Source of the DNA: Linyphia triangularis
Lineage: Eukaryota; Arthropoda; Arachnida; Araneae; Linyphiidae
Assembly (NCBI GenBank): GCA_963978545.1
Contig: OZ021729.1
Coordinates: 9,906,001-9,970,000 of the forward strand
DNA: 64,000 bases
Reading direction: 5' to 3'
A program made the position numbers and the translations under genes. Of the stretch, positions 11,546 through 21,981 are shown one piece after another; the stretch's first letter is position 1, and each line of letters starts with the position of its first letter. The notes below the pieces were generated by a model. The model saw only the letters and a list, made by a program, of their open reading frames with translations. It was not told the DNA's origin and did not search any database.

Positions 11546-12708
11546 TTACAATTGATATTTGATTTTTTTTCTTCAAAAAATAAAAAATAATAATTGTCAT
11601 TATTAGTAAATTAAAGTCTAAGAAAAGTTAATATTTTGTTCCAACGTGACAATACGAATTGACCTAACTTCTAATGAAAGTATTTAAACTGTACTTCCAG
11701 ATTATCCCGTTTTAGTCGATATCAACTGTGAGACAATGACTATCGAAATTGTCCAGTTTATTTTATGAAAGAGTAGCTGGTCTGTCGCAGTATTTGTTAC
11801 AGCCAATCTTAATAAATTGTATAAATGAGATTCAGTTAAGTTCTTCCTGTATTTATTCATGTTGAAAACTCTCTTGCTGAAAGCTTCTTCGTGTTGTTTC
11901 TTCGGGCACATAGGGAAGAATTCTGTTCTACATAGTTAATGTATACTATTTTGGACAAATTACAATTATGAAGAAAAAAAGTTTATACCATGAAGCTTTA
12001 CTTTTTATTCTTCTGTCTTGTCGGCAGGCCTCAGAAAAATCTATTGCGTAGTGGCTATAACGCTGCCTTAGAATATTACAAAATGTCCTTTTTACGCAAT
12101 ATTCGATACTGGGTAAAATTTAACGTAAGTTTTGAAATGTTGATGCCGAATTATAAAATTGAATTACATATTTATCAGAAAGAGCGAAGGGGTAAAAAAA
12201 AAAATTTAAAAAAAAAATTTATGTTTTTGACATGTTTATTTTTTAAAAACTAGAGTATTTTGCCATGATTCGGAATGAATTGGCTAATCTTCCCAGAACC
12301 TCTGTTACCGACATTGACCAATAATATTGGTAAAATTAGTACGATTAACAACTTATTTATTGCAAAAATTTTAAATCTATGAAATATTTTCCTCCATGGT
12401 ATTTCAAAATCAGATATACACGTCGTTTTCCTCCTAAAATGCTAAGTGAGTTCGCTTTAAATCGTGAAGCAAACATTTTAGAAGAGCTTTCAAGCTTACA
12501 ATTTGTAATTCCAGCTGTAAAATCATCCAATCTAGAAAGAATTGTCAGTGTTATTTGACTAGTACTAGCCAGGTGCTGTTTTATAAACATGTTTTTAATA
12601 AATCCTTTAATACTTCATTATTACTGTCAGTCTAGACTATGCATTAAAAATAGAATAACTGAAACCAGTTAACATATTTCTTCTAAACGTTTGCTTTTAG
12701 AAGAAGTC
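11546..12708. other. No gene recognised
   Basis: AT-rich sequence with short ORFs (11702-11911, 11990-12253, 12357-12590) that lack motifs and splice context. I see nothing else to support. Confidence 0.4.
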
Positions 12709-13345
12709 GATTTTCAATTTATGTCATTTCATTATGCAGTGACGTAAGGATTCTATGCAGTGGCGCCACCTGCAATAGTCTTTTGCTTTTTAATTTTCAT
12801 TTATAAAAATTAAATATATAAGACGTTATTTTCGAGATTTTCAATTTATGTCATTTCATTATGCAGTGACGTAAGGATTCTATGCAGTGGCGCCACCTGC
12901 AATAGTCTTTTGCTTTTTAATATATTCATTTATAAAAATAAAATATATTCGACGTTATTTTCGAGATTTTCAATTTATGTCATTTCATTATGCAGTGACG
13001 TAAGGATTCTATGCAGTGGCGCCACCTGCAATAGTCTTTTGCTTTTTAATATTCATAAAAATAAAATATATATGACGTTATTTTCGAGATTTTCAATTTA
13101 TGTCATTTCATTATGCAGTGACGTAAGGATTCGATGCAGTGGCGTCACCTGCAGTAGTCTTTTGCTTTTTTAATTTTCATTTATAAAAATAAAATATATT
13201 CGACGTTATTTTCGAAATTTTCAATTTATGTCATTTCACTATGCAGTGAAGTAAGGATTCTATGCAGTGGCGCCACCTGCAATAGTCTTTTGCTTTTTAA
13301 TATTCATTTATAAAAATAAAATATATTCGACGTTATTTTCGAGTT
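12709..13345 (+). repeat. Tandem array, five ~127-bp units
   Basis: Units start at 12709, 12836, 12965, 13088 and 13216, with a partial sixth from 13343; spacings are 127, 129, 123, 128 and 127 bp. Each carries 'caatttatgtcatttca', 'atgcagtgacgtaaggatt' and the near-palindrome TGCAGTGGCGCCACCTGCA. The related single-copy element at 32.83-33.21 kb shows the same middle and right flank, so the array is an internal expansion of that element. The ORF at 12910-13173 is a by-product of the periodicity. Confidence 0.85.
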
Positions 13346-13470
13346 TTTCAATTTATGTCATTTCATTAAGCGATGATTTTCGTACCTACTCACCAAATTT
13401 CAAGGTTTTATACAAAGTAGTTTCTAAATGAACTGGGCTGGAAGATTGTAACATGGCAAGTATAGGGAAT
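13343..13470 (+). repeat. Right arm of the element expanded at 12.7 kb
   Basis: Matches 33083-33213, and inverted 32828-32957, through 'cgtacctactcaccaaat', 'ttatacaaagt', 'aaatgaactgggctgg' and 'agattgtaaca'. It marks where the tandem array ends and the element's terminal part resumes. Confidence 0.6.
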
Positions 13471-13791
13471 AATCTTTACAGGGAATTTCCCTTTACTAGC
13501 TGACGTACTTAAATTATATAAAAATTTGTAAATAATGAAAACTACACTTATCGAATTATACCAAATTATATCCATTAATCGATCTTGATAAGAGGGAGCA
13601 TTTCTCACTGCAAATGCATTACAGATAATTTTTTAAACTAAGAGCTTAATTTAAAATTAAATGAAAATTACAAAAATTAAGGAAACTGAATTAAGAGTGA
13701 AATATGAACATAAAAATTTAGATATGTAATATTCTTGATTGAATTGTACTTTAAAGATGACCATTTTCATGGGAATTTAGGAGAGCAGACA

Positions 13792-14065
13792 TTAACCCTT
13801 TGGGTACATTTGACGGCTGAGATTCGTCATGCACTTGTTTTGATTGTTAATAATGACGAACCTATTTCGTCATTCAAACTAGGTTGATTGAATGGATTTT
13901 AATGTCCCAAGAGCCATGATTGGTTAAGACAAACATCGGTTGGTTTACCTATACTTTAAAAAAATAATTTGTTTGGCTGTGTTCCTTTAAAGTTCCTTTA
14001 TTGTTTTGAACCAAACGTTCAAAACGCAAGAATTTTCCCAAATAAATCTGTACCCAAGGGGTTAA
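13792..14065 (+). mobile_element. piggyBac-like MITE, 266 bp, TTAA-flanked
   Basis: TTAA at 13792-13795 and 14062-14065 bracket inverted ends CCCTTTGGGTACA and, inverted, CCCCTTGGGTACA. TTAA target duplication with C-rich short inverted repeats is the piggyBac hallmark. No coding capacity; it would need an autonomous relative. Subterminal sequence near 13810-13870 contains repeated 'gacgaa'/'cgtca' motifs. Confidence 0.75.
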
Positions 14066-14164
14066 AAAAGACCTATCAACGTTTCTGATTTTTAAAAATA
14101 TTTTGGTATTAGTTTAATTATTTTTAATAATTATAAATAATTTAAGTTTCAAAAAAAAAATTTC

Positions 14165-14262
14165 AATTACATTAAATAATTTTATAAAGTGACTGAATAA
14201 ATACTTTTTAAAAGGTTTTAATAATTTTATAAAGTGACTGAATTAATACTTTTTTTTTTTTA
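14165..14262 (+). repeat. Direct duplication of ~50 bp
   Basis: The string 'ttataaagtgactgaat' with its flanks occurs twice, around 14181 and 14229, each followed by a T-run. A small local slippage or duplication event. Confidence 0.6.
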
Positions 14263-14490
14263 AGTTTTTTCATAAGTTGTAGGCACTTTTATAACTTCTG
14301 CAAACAAATACAACGTGTAAAATTTAATTAAAGATATGCAACATGCTTAGAATGCAATATCTACTAAATAGTTGAAATGGGACACAGTAAAAGTTTTGTT
14401 TTATGAAACAATCTTAGTTTTAGTATTTAGAGCAATTTAGTAAGCAGTTTTAAGGTCTTGTCGAAATTGTATGGCTTCCAAAGTCATATA

Positions 14491-14615
14491 TTCGAGTCCC
14501 GTGTAGGCATGGGTGTTTGTAAATGTATGTTGGTTTGTTAAATGACGAAATGTTTCGGCGCATTATAGCCCTCGTGTTGCTGACGGCGCCAGATAATCTG
14601 AATACAACCAACCAA
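14491..14615 (+). mobile_element. tRNA-derived SINE ('GGTTGGTTG' family), 5'-truncated, 14-bp target duplication
   Basis: The insertion starts inside the B box (TTCGAGTCCC) and runs through the family body, 'tttcggcgcattatagccct', to the CAACCAACCAA end. TCCAAAGTCATATA precedes it (14477-14490) and follows it (14616-14629), a perfect 14-bp target duplication. This defines the 3' end of the SINE family and shows LINE-style 5' truncation. Confidence 0.85.
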
Positions 14616-14704
14616 TCCAAAGTCATATAAAGTCGGAGAAATTTTATATGACCTTCCAGAGTCGGAGAGAGCAAGGGGGGGCGGGGTCGAGATAAACTAG
14701 TGAT

Positions 14705-15050
14705 TTTTCAGAAAACTTGAGTGAACTACTTGTAATCTGATGTTCCAATATTTTTTGTAGCAATTGTTGGAAAACATGATTTTTTCATGATTTTTCTCGA
14801 TTTCTACCATATTCGCATGTGCGATTTTGACCAATGGTCACCACCACCAATGGTCACCACGAGCCCGCACTCAAAATTTGAACATCGTACGCCGATTTAT
14901 TCGGAAGTTATGCTGACCACGTACATACAGACATACATTTTTTCGATACCATTTTTTTTTAAATCAGAATATTCCAAAACGTGGAGAAATGGGGGGAAAT
15001 TCTTAAAAAAAACTTTCATCACCCTATATAAACATATAGGTAATTGAAAG
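14705..15050 (+). mobile_element. Copy E (3' half) of the ACTTTCAATTACCC-ended repeat family
   Basis: Shares 'catgtgcgattttgacc', 'aaatttgaacatcgtac', 'cggaagttatgctgaccac' and the end 'taggtaattgaaagta' near 15038-15053 with copies B-D. The 5' half is absent. More diverged than the other copies. Confidence 0.55.
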
Positions 15051-15054
15051 TAAA

Positions 15055-16033
15055 AACAACTTAGGATCTAAAATTTTTAACGAAAAGGTTGTCAATCTGT
15101 CAAAAATTGAAGAGGAAAAAACGCAGTTTTGCAGTGATGATTTTTAAAAAATATGCGGATATTTGCTCAAAAATCAGACGGAGAGTGTTATTCTAATAAC
15201 AATAACATTTGACAAAGTTATTAATTGCAAACAATGGAAAAGGTTATTAAGATCATACTAGATTTTAGAGACTGCTAATATCAGTTTGCCGAAAAGAAAG
15301 AAGGAAAATTTAAAGGAAGTTTAATGAATTAAAATTCCGACATTTTAATTCATTAAACTATTCCGAAATGGCCGAAAATCGTACATCACAATAATACACC
15401 AAACCCCAAATAAATGTTTCTATGTCGTATTAGTTATTAATTCTTGTTTCTTTCACAATTTCCAGTTACTAATGTCCAAGAAATTAATGTAAAATTATGA
15501 TGGTCATTCTTACATAAACCGTAACGTTTTCAGAAAATAATTATTTATACAACTAGTTGAGAAAGAAAGTTAATTTTTTTGCAAGTTGTTATAAAAAATA
15601 TTTCTTAAATATATTTTGTAATTTTTTATTAGTGTCCATGTGACATTATTTTTAAAAATATTTATGGCTTGCTTTCATCATCTCTGTAGTGTGGACATGT
15701 AGAGTGAGTTAATATACTTGGAGAAAGATAATTGAAAACATAATTTTTATTAATAAGAGAACAATTAGATACCATTCGCAAAAGTTATGTCCCGAAACCA
15801 CAACTCTTTTTCCGACGAAATTCTCAATTTAACTTACGGGATAGACTGTTTCAACACAGAATATTATATATAAGAGAGATGTAGCATATTGGGTTCAAGC
15901 TGTTCATCTCGTCAGGGTAATGAAGAATTTCGTAGGAAATAAGTTGCGTTTTCAATTTAGGACCACGACTTGAAAACTGGGATGTGTTTTCTCCTTAATA
16001 ATATACACAAAATATTAAGTAAAACTTATAGAG
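15055..16033. other. Spacer before the outer LTR retrotransposon
   Basis: AT-rich, no coding frame of note, no RNA gene or paired repeats recognised. The last four bases (AGAG, 16030-16033) are the target duplication of the outer element. Confidence 0.5.
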
Positions 16034-16266
16034 TGTGGTATCGTGGTCGAGTAAAAATTTCATTTTGAACGAAAACAAAACACATTTATTTTAAGAACTT
16101 CACAAGGAGCAGGTGTTAGTGTTCCATTTTTTGAATCGTCTGGTCTCTCTCGTCTCTCATAGGAGACTAATCAAAAAAACAACATAACAAAATACAATCT
16201 TCAAATAACTGTTTTGTGGCGCCCTCTATATTTTACAACAGCAATTAACAATTACAATACGTTACA
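16034..16266 (-). repeat. 3' LTR of the outer retrotransposon
   Basis: On the coding (minus) strand it begins TGTAACG and ends ATACCACA. It contains an AATAAA polyadenylation signal near 16085. Same length as its partner at 30413-30645, with no difference I could see by eye. Confidence 0.9.
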
Positions 16267-16287
16267 GCTATTAATTCCTCCCCTCAC
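16267..16287 (-). other. Polypurine tract of the outer retrotransposon
   Basis: On the minus strand the 20 bases before the 3' LTR read GTGAGGGGAGGAATTAATAGC, a purine-rich primer site for plus-strand DNA synthesis in the expected position. Confidence 0.6.
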
Positions 16288-16333
16288 AGAAAACTTTTCT
16301 CTAAGAGAAAAAGGAGAAAAGTTTGTAATATAT

Positions 16334-17326
16334 TTACAACAAAAGAACATAAACATAATAGCATAAAGAATATGTAAAAATATAAACATGATCAATAAAC
16401 CAAATGTACAAAAAAAATACTAATAAAAGGAATACGTTTAATTTAAAACTACTCGGATTAGCATTTTTGTTTAGCTTGCCTGCTCGGTGAAAGACATTAA
16501 AATTAAATGATTGAAGTGCTAAGGCCCAACGCATTAAACGTGAATCTGAACTAGCATTTGTTCGTAACCATGTTAATGGGTTATGATCAGTTTTCACCAC
16601 AAATTTCTGTCCATCCAAATAATAATAATTCAATTTTTTTAGCACTTTGTAACATTCAGGGGTCCAGGTGATCTCCCGTTTTCTTACTTTTCCTTTAAGT
16701 GCATCAGTCAAAGGTGCAGCTATAACTGAAAACATAGGAATATAGCGGCTATAGTAACCAGCAAGTCCCAGGAAGGCTCTGACGGCTGTTTTCATTTTAG
16801 GCACAGGGAGATTCGTAAAGGCTTCGATTTTAATCTCCGAGGGGTTTACTTGATGAATTTGAGTTTCATCTTTCTTTCCATGTAATTCTACAAGGTAGTT
16901 TGTTTCAGAAATTTTTCCTGAAATAGTTCCTGGACCAGGCCAATGAGGAGCGATCTTGTTAGCCTTGGAAGTGGCCATTACGAGAACCAAATCTCCTTCT
17001 TGAAATTCCCTCTTGATTGCTCTTTTATCATACCATGTCTTGTTCTTGAGCTGTGCAGCTTCCATGTTTTCTACTGCTGCTTCTTGACATTGCTTCAATC
17101 TGTTGATTAAAGAAAATACATATTCAGTCACGGGGCTCTCTTCCTCTTCAGGATCCTTCCAGTGTTCGAACAGTAAGGTTAACAGTGTTCGTAAATTCTT
17201 CCCATGAACGAGTTCAGCAGGAGTAAATCCTGTAGCTGCATGTGTTACAGTTCGAAGAGCAAAGAGTGCAGGACAGATCACCTGTTTCCAATCTGTTTCG
17301 GCTTCAAGGCACAAAACTCTCAGAAT
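16334..17326 (-). pseudogene. Outer element pol, 3' part: integrase C-terminus, RT remnant, RNase H remnant
   Basis: Same frame as the upstream pol block but separated from it by the TGA at 17327-17329. In order: the end of the integrase core and the spacer, and an integrase C-terminal domain ('HWPGPGTISGKIS...YLVEL'). The frame then jumps directly into the extreme C-terminus of a Gypsy RT ('NLPVPKMKTAVRAFLGLAGYY', about codon 168-188 of this block). A second jump follows 'VLKKL' into the second half of RNase H ('VVKTDHNPLTWLR'). RT catalytic YxDD and the first RNase H Asp are absent. The two in-frame junctions lie near 16843 and 16630. The last ~40 codons are low-complexity and probably not protein. 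Confidence 0.8.
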
Positions 17327-18968
17327 TCATTTGATTGTTCTATGGAATCTTTCGACAGGATTTCTCTGTGGGTGATACACTGAACTGTGTACTACTTTAA
17401 TCCCAGTGTTTTCTAGAAAGGTTGTGGTAAGTTCACTCATAAATGAAGTCCCTTGATCACATTGAAGTTGTGTAGGAAACCCCATTCTACTGAAAATTTG
17501 CATCAAAGCATCAATTACTGATGTAGAAGTGATATCGGTCACAGGAATGGCATCAGGGTACTTTGATGATAGGCACATAGCAGTGATTAGGTAACGTTTT
17601 CCACCTGTGGATACTGGAAGGGGTCCAACCGCATCAACATTAATTTTGGAGAAAACTTCTTGTATAACTGGAACTAATTTCATAGGAGCCTTCTTTCTGT
17701 CATTTGGCTTCCCCACACGCTGGCACTTATCACAGCTGCGAACGTAGTCTTCAATTTCTTTATAACAGTTAGGCCAAAAAAAATATCTGGAAAGAATATC
17801 TTTGGTCTTTGTAACTCCTAAATGACCTGATGTACCCTCATGGCATAGAGCCTTTAAACGTTCTTTAAATTTTTCTGGAACAAGCAGCAAAAACCTCTCA
17901 TTTCCTGTTTTATCAGTCCTCCTTTTTATCAAAAGATTATTCTTACTGATGAGTATATCACTTGACGATCCTTCTTTATTGGTTTTAGAAGCTTCTTCCC
18001 AAAATGGCTGTAACTCTGGGCTTTCTCTTTGAGCCATAGCAAAATCAGAAGGTTTCACTTCCATGAGTGAAAGTGCAGGTTCCTGTTGAACTTGAACTGG
18101 GGGTAACATGATCTCGTTATCCTTACTAAGATTTAGCACTGAACTTTCCGGTGTAGAAACTTCATCTGCTTCGGCGTCTTCTCCTTTTCCTAGATCAGCT
18201 TCAGCTTCTTTCTCTCGGTTGGCGATTTCCTTCAACCTTCGCTGAGCTCTGGTTTGGATGGCGTTAACTTCTTCAGGATTAATTCCAATTTCTTTCCTTC
18301 TACCTTCAAGCAATGCAGCAGTTCGATTTCCTAACAGATATCTGCCTTGATCCAATGGATTCTGAATCACAGCTGCTTTTGTGAGAATATTCCCCAACTC
18401 ACATTCTACCTCTACTTCAGCAATCGGTAGGCAGGACATACTTTCATCCAGAAGATGCCGCACCCAAACTTGTTCTCCAGTCATCATATCTGAAGTAACA
18501 TACTTCTGGCAGATCACATCAATAGTTGAACCAGTGTCTCTGAGAATAGACATGTCTGTCCCATTCACTTTTCCAGACAGAATAAAAGGATCCAATAACT
18601 TGTCCTCTGAACTGTAAGTTATTCTATTTACAGAAGCAGTTGTGGTTGATTTCTTCTTTAATTCAGGACAATTTGGTCTCAAATGCTGAGTTGAGTCGCA
18701 TTCATAACAACGTAGCTGCCTTCGTGTTTCCAAATTTTGTTCATTCCTGGAATTTCTTTTAATCTCTGGTCTACCTTGAGCTTGATTTCTGAAGGGAGTA
18801 GAGTTTTCTATTCTGGCTTTGGAATCAACTGGAAGTTTTGTTCGCCACTTAGGAATATTCTTTTCCCCATTTCTCTCGGGAATTTTTCTCTTAAAGTTCC
18901 CATGAACGTTGTCATAAGCATCAAGTTTTGAAGCTAATTCTATAGGAGAAGTTATGTTTCCCCATTCT
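17327..18968 (-). pseudogene. Outer element gag C-terminus, protease and integrase
   Basis: The minus-strand frame is open from the inner element's insertion site (18968) to a TGA at 17327-17329. It contains a CX2CX4HX4C zinc knuckle (near 18675-18710), an aspartic protease with L-R-D-T-G-S, then the integrase H2C2 zinc domain ('GHLGVTKTK', 'CDKCQ') and the DDE core ('NVDAVGPLP', 'CDQGTSF', 'NPVERF'). The second Asp and the Glu are 34 residues apart instead of the usual 35, suggesting a lost codon in the 'HPQRNPVER' turn. The TGA sits where the family continues through the integrase, so it is a nonsense mutation in one frame, not a frameshift. No ATG belongs here: this is the continuation of gag. 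Confidence 0.85.
18964..18968. other. Target duplication (left) of the inner retrotransposon
   Basis: ATTCT here and again at 27824-27828 flank the 18969-27823 element. On the gag coding strand the duplicated pentamer is AGAAT. Removing one copy plus the element restores the gag frame in register. Confidence 0.9.
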
Positions 18969-19631
18969 TGCCGTGAGTATAGTGGTTAATTAACAAACGT
19001 CAGAATTAATCTAAAGGAACTTAATTTCGTGCATAAGTTAAAGCGTTGCAATAACTCAAAGTCGTAACTTGAAATGATATTTATTCATGAACAATAGGTA
19101 TTTAGGCAACACATTTCCTCAAAGCACGCTTAGTTAAGTCAGTGCTGACATCCATATATTAAAAGCAAAATATAATATATCATAAAGATATCATAGAACA
19201 ACTAATAAATCATATTGACACTTTTGATTACTATACAGTATAAAAACTGGCTGAGCATTTGAATCAAGAAATTTCACTTACTGGCATATCAGGGTCAGGA
19301 AAATGGCAAACTCATGTGCACGTCATTGCGTCCGATAAAAGTGCATCTCTCACTCAGGCATCACCGCTTGACCGACTTGCTATCTCCCCAATTTTCTTCT
19401 GTCTCTCACGATCCCCCTCATAATTACATCAAAACTTCTCTCTCTACGCGATTGGAGCGGCTCGAATCCTTTATGGAATCGCCAACTCTTATTTGACCAA
19501 TTGGCCAAACCCCTGTTTAAATATTCCCCCAAAAGCTTCGGACAGAAACTTAAGGGGCTATGCACTTGTTGCAGTTTTAAACAGACCCCTTAATACAATT
19601 TGTAAAATGTCTGTTTATATACAGCATGACA
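18969..19631 (-). repeat. 3' LTR of the inner retrotransposon
   Basis: On the coding strand it starts TGTCATGCTG and ends CTCACGGCA. TATATAAA occurs just inside the 5' end of the LTR. The small ORFs within (19314-19496 and its antisense) recur identically in the partner LTR and are not genes. Confidence 0.92.
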
Positions 19632-19650
19632 TTTATCACCCTTTTCACCA
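19632..19650 (-). other. Polypurine tract of the inner retrotransposon
   Basis: Minus-strand GGTGAAAAGGGTGATAAA abuts the 3' LTR, the expected position and composition for plus-strand priming. Confidence 0.6.
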
Positions 19651-21981
19651 ACAAAAATTTTTAAGAAATTCCACTCAGCCAGCTAAAAATTAAAAAATAA
19701 AACACTCACAGCATTCCATAAAGTAACTGCAAAAAAATTACACAAGAATGAAAGATGATGTGTAAAAGCATGAAATTACAAGCAGATAGTTGCACACTGA
19801 AATATGACCAATCACAATTTTTTGTAACATTGTTAAAGAGCAAAAATATATAAATAAAAAACAACATGAAGATGTAACCAGGAAAACACAAGGTATAATT
19901 TAGAAGGGAAAGAAAAAGAAGTTGGTTCATGAACAACGTTCTCAATCGTCATTGTGTAAGTTTTTTTAGTTTCATAGTTTGTAAATCTCCATAGTCAAAG
20001 AGTTCAGTTTATTGTGACCATCTAACACAGTATTGTTGTTCCGTGTTATCCTAAAGGTGTTGAACATTCCTAGCAAAAAGTTTGTGCATCGGAAAGAAAA
20101 CAGTTTATTGTTCACACTTACAATGTCACTAGAATGTCTGTCATCTCTTGTTCCCTGAAGATCGAGTTACCCAGGAGCAAAAAAAGAATAGTTTTACCTG
20201 GATGTCGTGTGGCCCTCAATCAAAGTGGATGGCCAGGGGAAAATGTGTTCAGTTGCCATTGCATTGGTGATGAGGAGTCAAAGGAAAACTGAGAGGGGTG
20301 TGGCCTGCTTTGCTACCTGTTCCTTTCTCCAACTTCGCGGACTTGGGTGAGTGACGGCCTCCTACTGTATGGCCAGGTCAAGCTTGCTGATCTCTGTAAC
20401 CGGAACATCGGAACATTCTCTGTGTGTCGTCTGCTGTGATGATGCCGGAAGGTAGCTCCGCCCTGTCCCACAGGTGTCGAATGGGGCATGTTGGGTCCTC
20501 CCATTAATTTGTATGTCCACGGTCCACGTCTCTCGGACTCCGCTGCTTGGAATTTCGCAGTCGTTCGGTGTAGCTTGTTGAGGACTGCCATCTGGTGGTG
20601 TGGTATGGAAACATCTGTTGGACCTGTTGCTGCGTTGTCGTGGTCTGATTGAAATCGCTGAGTAGTCTGGAAAGCGAGTACTGTATCTCTGACGAAATCT
20701 GACCATTCTGAAGAACTATTTCTGCTTCACTGTAAATCTCTGGCCAGCGGTGATATTCAGCTGTAGCAAAAATTTAGGAATGCTACTTTGCTCAAGGCAA
20801 CACGCCATTCTACTTCATTGTAAATGCAGATCTGTTTAGATTTTTTGATACAGAAAAATGACAATTCCAAGACTCATAAATACTCAGCCAGTTCTAAACT
20901 TTTAACCTAATCAACTATTATTAGTAATCCTCACATGAAAGACTGCTCAAAATCAAAATAGAAAAAAGAAAAAAAAATTACCATTTAACTTTCATTAACC
21001 AAAGTAGAAAAATACAAATATACTTAGTCTTATCTCCCTTTTATATCATTTTTTTCTTAAACTTCCCTTGATTTTTTATTACATAACCAGAACAAAGCAT
21101 TAAGTTTCCATCCAAAAATTAATTGACACCACCAATTGCCAAACATAATTAACATCCTTAATCACCAATTCCAATCATGAATTAATTACTAATATCGTAG
21201 ACAACACACTCGTATAATCAGAGCTACGATCCAAAATCAACAACGTGAACGCGTTCTGTTGATCAAATCAATCCAGAGCAACATAAAAGCAAGACACCCG
21301 ACACTAAATCCGCTCCTTTTGCCTGCCTAACAGCAGATTCCTATCAGTTTCAGTGTTCAAAAACGCCTTATCTAACCCATTAAAAAAAAACAATGCCATA
21401 CATTAATCGAAAAGAGACCAAATGTCTCATTAATTCCAGTGCAACAAATCGCTACCAAAAAAAAATTTCGACGACCCCCTCGTTGGCCTTAAAAAAAACA
21501 AAAACCGACTTCCGCTACCTCTGTTAAAGTGGGGAGAAAAAAAAACGAAAAATCGCCCCTCTGAACTCTCCAAAAAGAAAAACAACACAAAAACACAAAC
21601 TTCGTTCTCCTTGGCAAGTCACGTGACAGAAGCGGTCAGACTTCTCCCCGTCTGATGACGTCACACACCCTTTCTGAGACCGGAGAACTATATGTTCCCC
21701 ACAAAAAAAAAAAAAAAACCTGTTCTGAAAGTGACCAACATTCGCCCTTTTTCCCGCCAAAATGCAGACAGTCATTTGCCGACGCGTCCCTCGCCATTAG
21801 TGTCAACAAGACTCTACGCGACAATATTTATGACCAATTCATGCGTGCTGAATACTCCCGTAGCAAAGATTGACAAAAGCTAAGACTTTTAAATTTACGA
21901 GTTCCCTCGTCTAGCCAGAGAATGACAGCGCTTTTTTTTATTGTTTGTCAATCCAAGTCTTGTCCTAGGAATCGTGAGAAG
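19651..21981 (-). other. Long region between pol and the 3' LTR of the inner element
   Basis: About 2.3 kb with no long frame. In env-bearing Gypsy elements the envelope gene would sit here, but I see no signal peptide, membrane segment or fusion motif, so it is either lost env or a long 3' non-coding region. A GC-richer block at 20150-20760 looks formerly coding: one minus frame reads 'DIQINGRTQHAPFDTCGTG', resembling a retroelement protease active-site region with the D-T-G broken. The frame switches and stops repeatedly. It may be captured from another retroelement. Confidence 0.4.

Noticed and set aside
12910..13173. 87-codon ORF with internal repetition
   Set aside because: The peptide repeat simply mirrors the ~127-bp DNA repeat; the other units do not keep the frame.
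19314..19565. Small ORFs inside the LTR, repeated at 27506-27757
   Set aside because: They recur in both LTR copies on both strands and carry no domain; they are chance frames in a repeated sequence.
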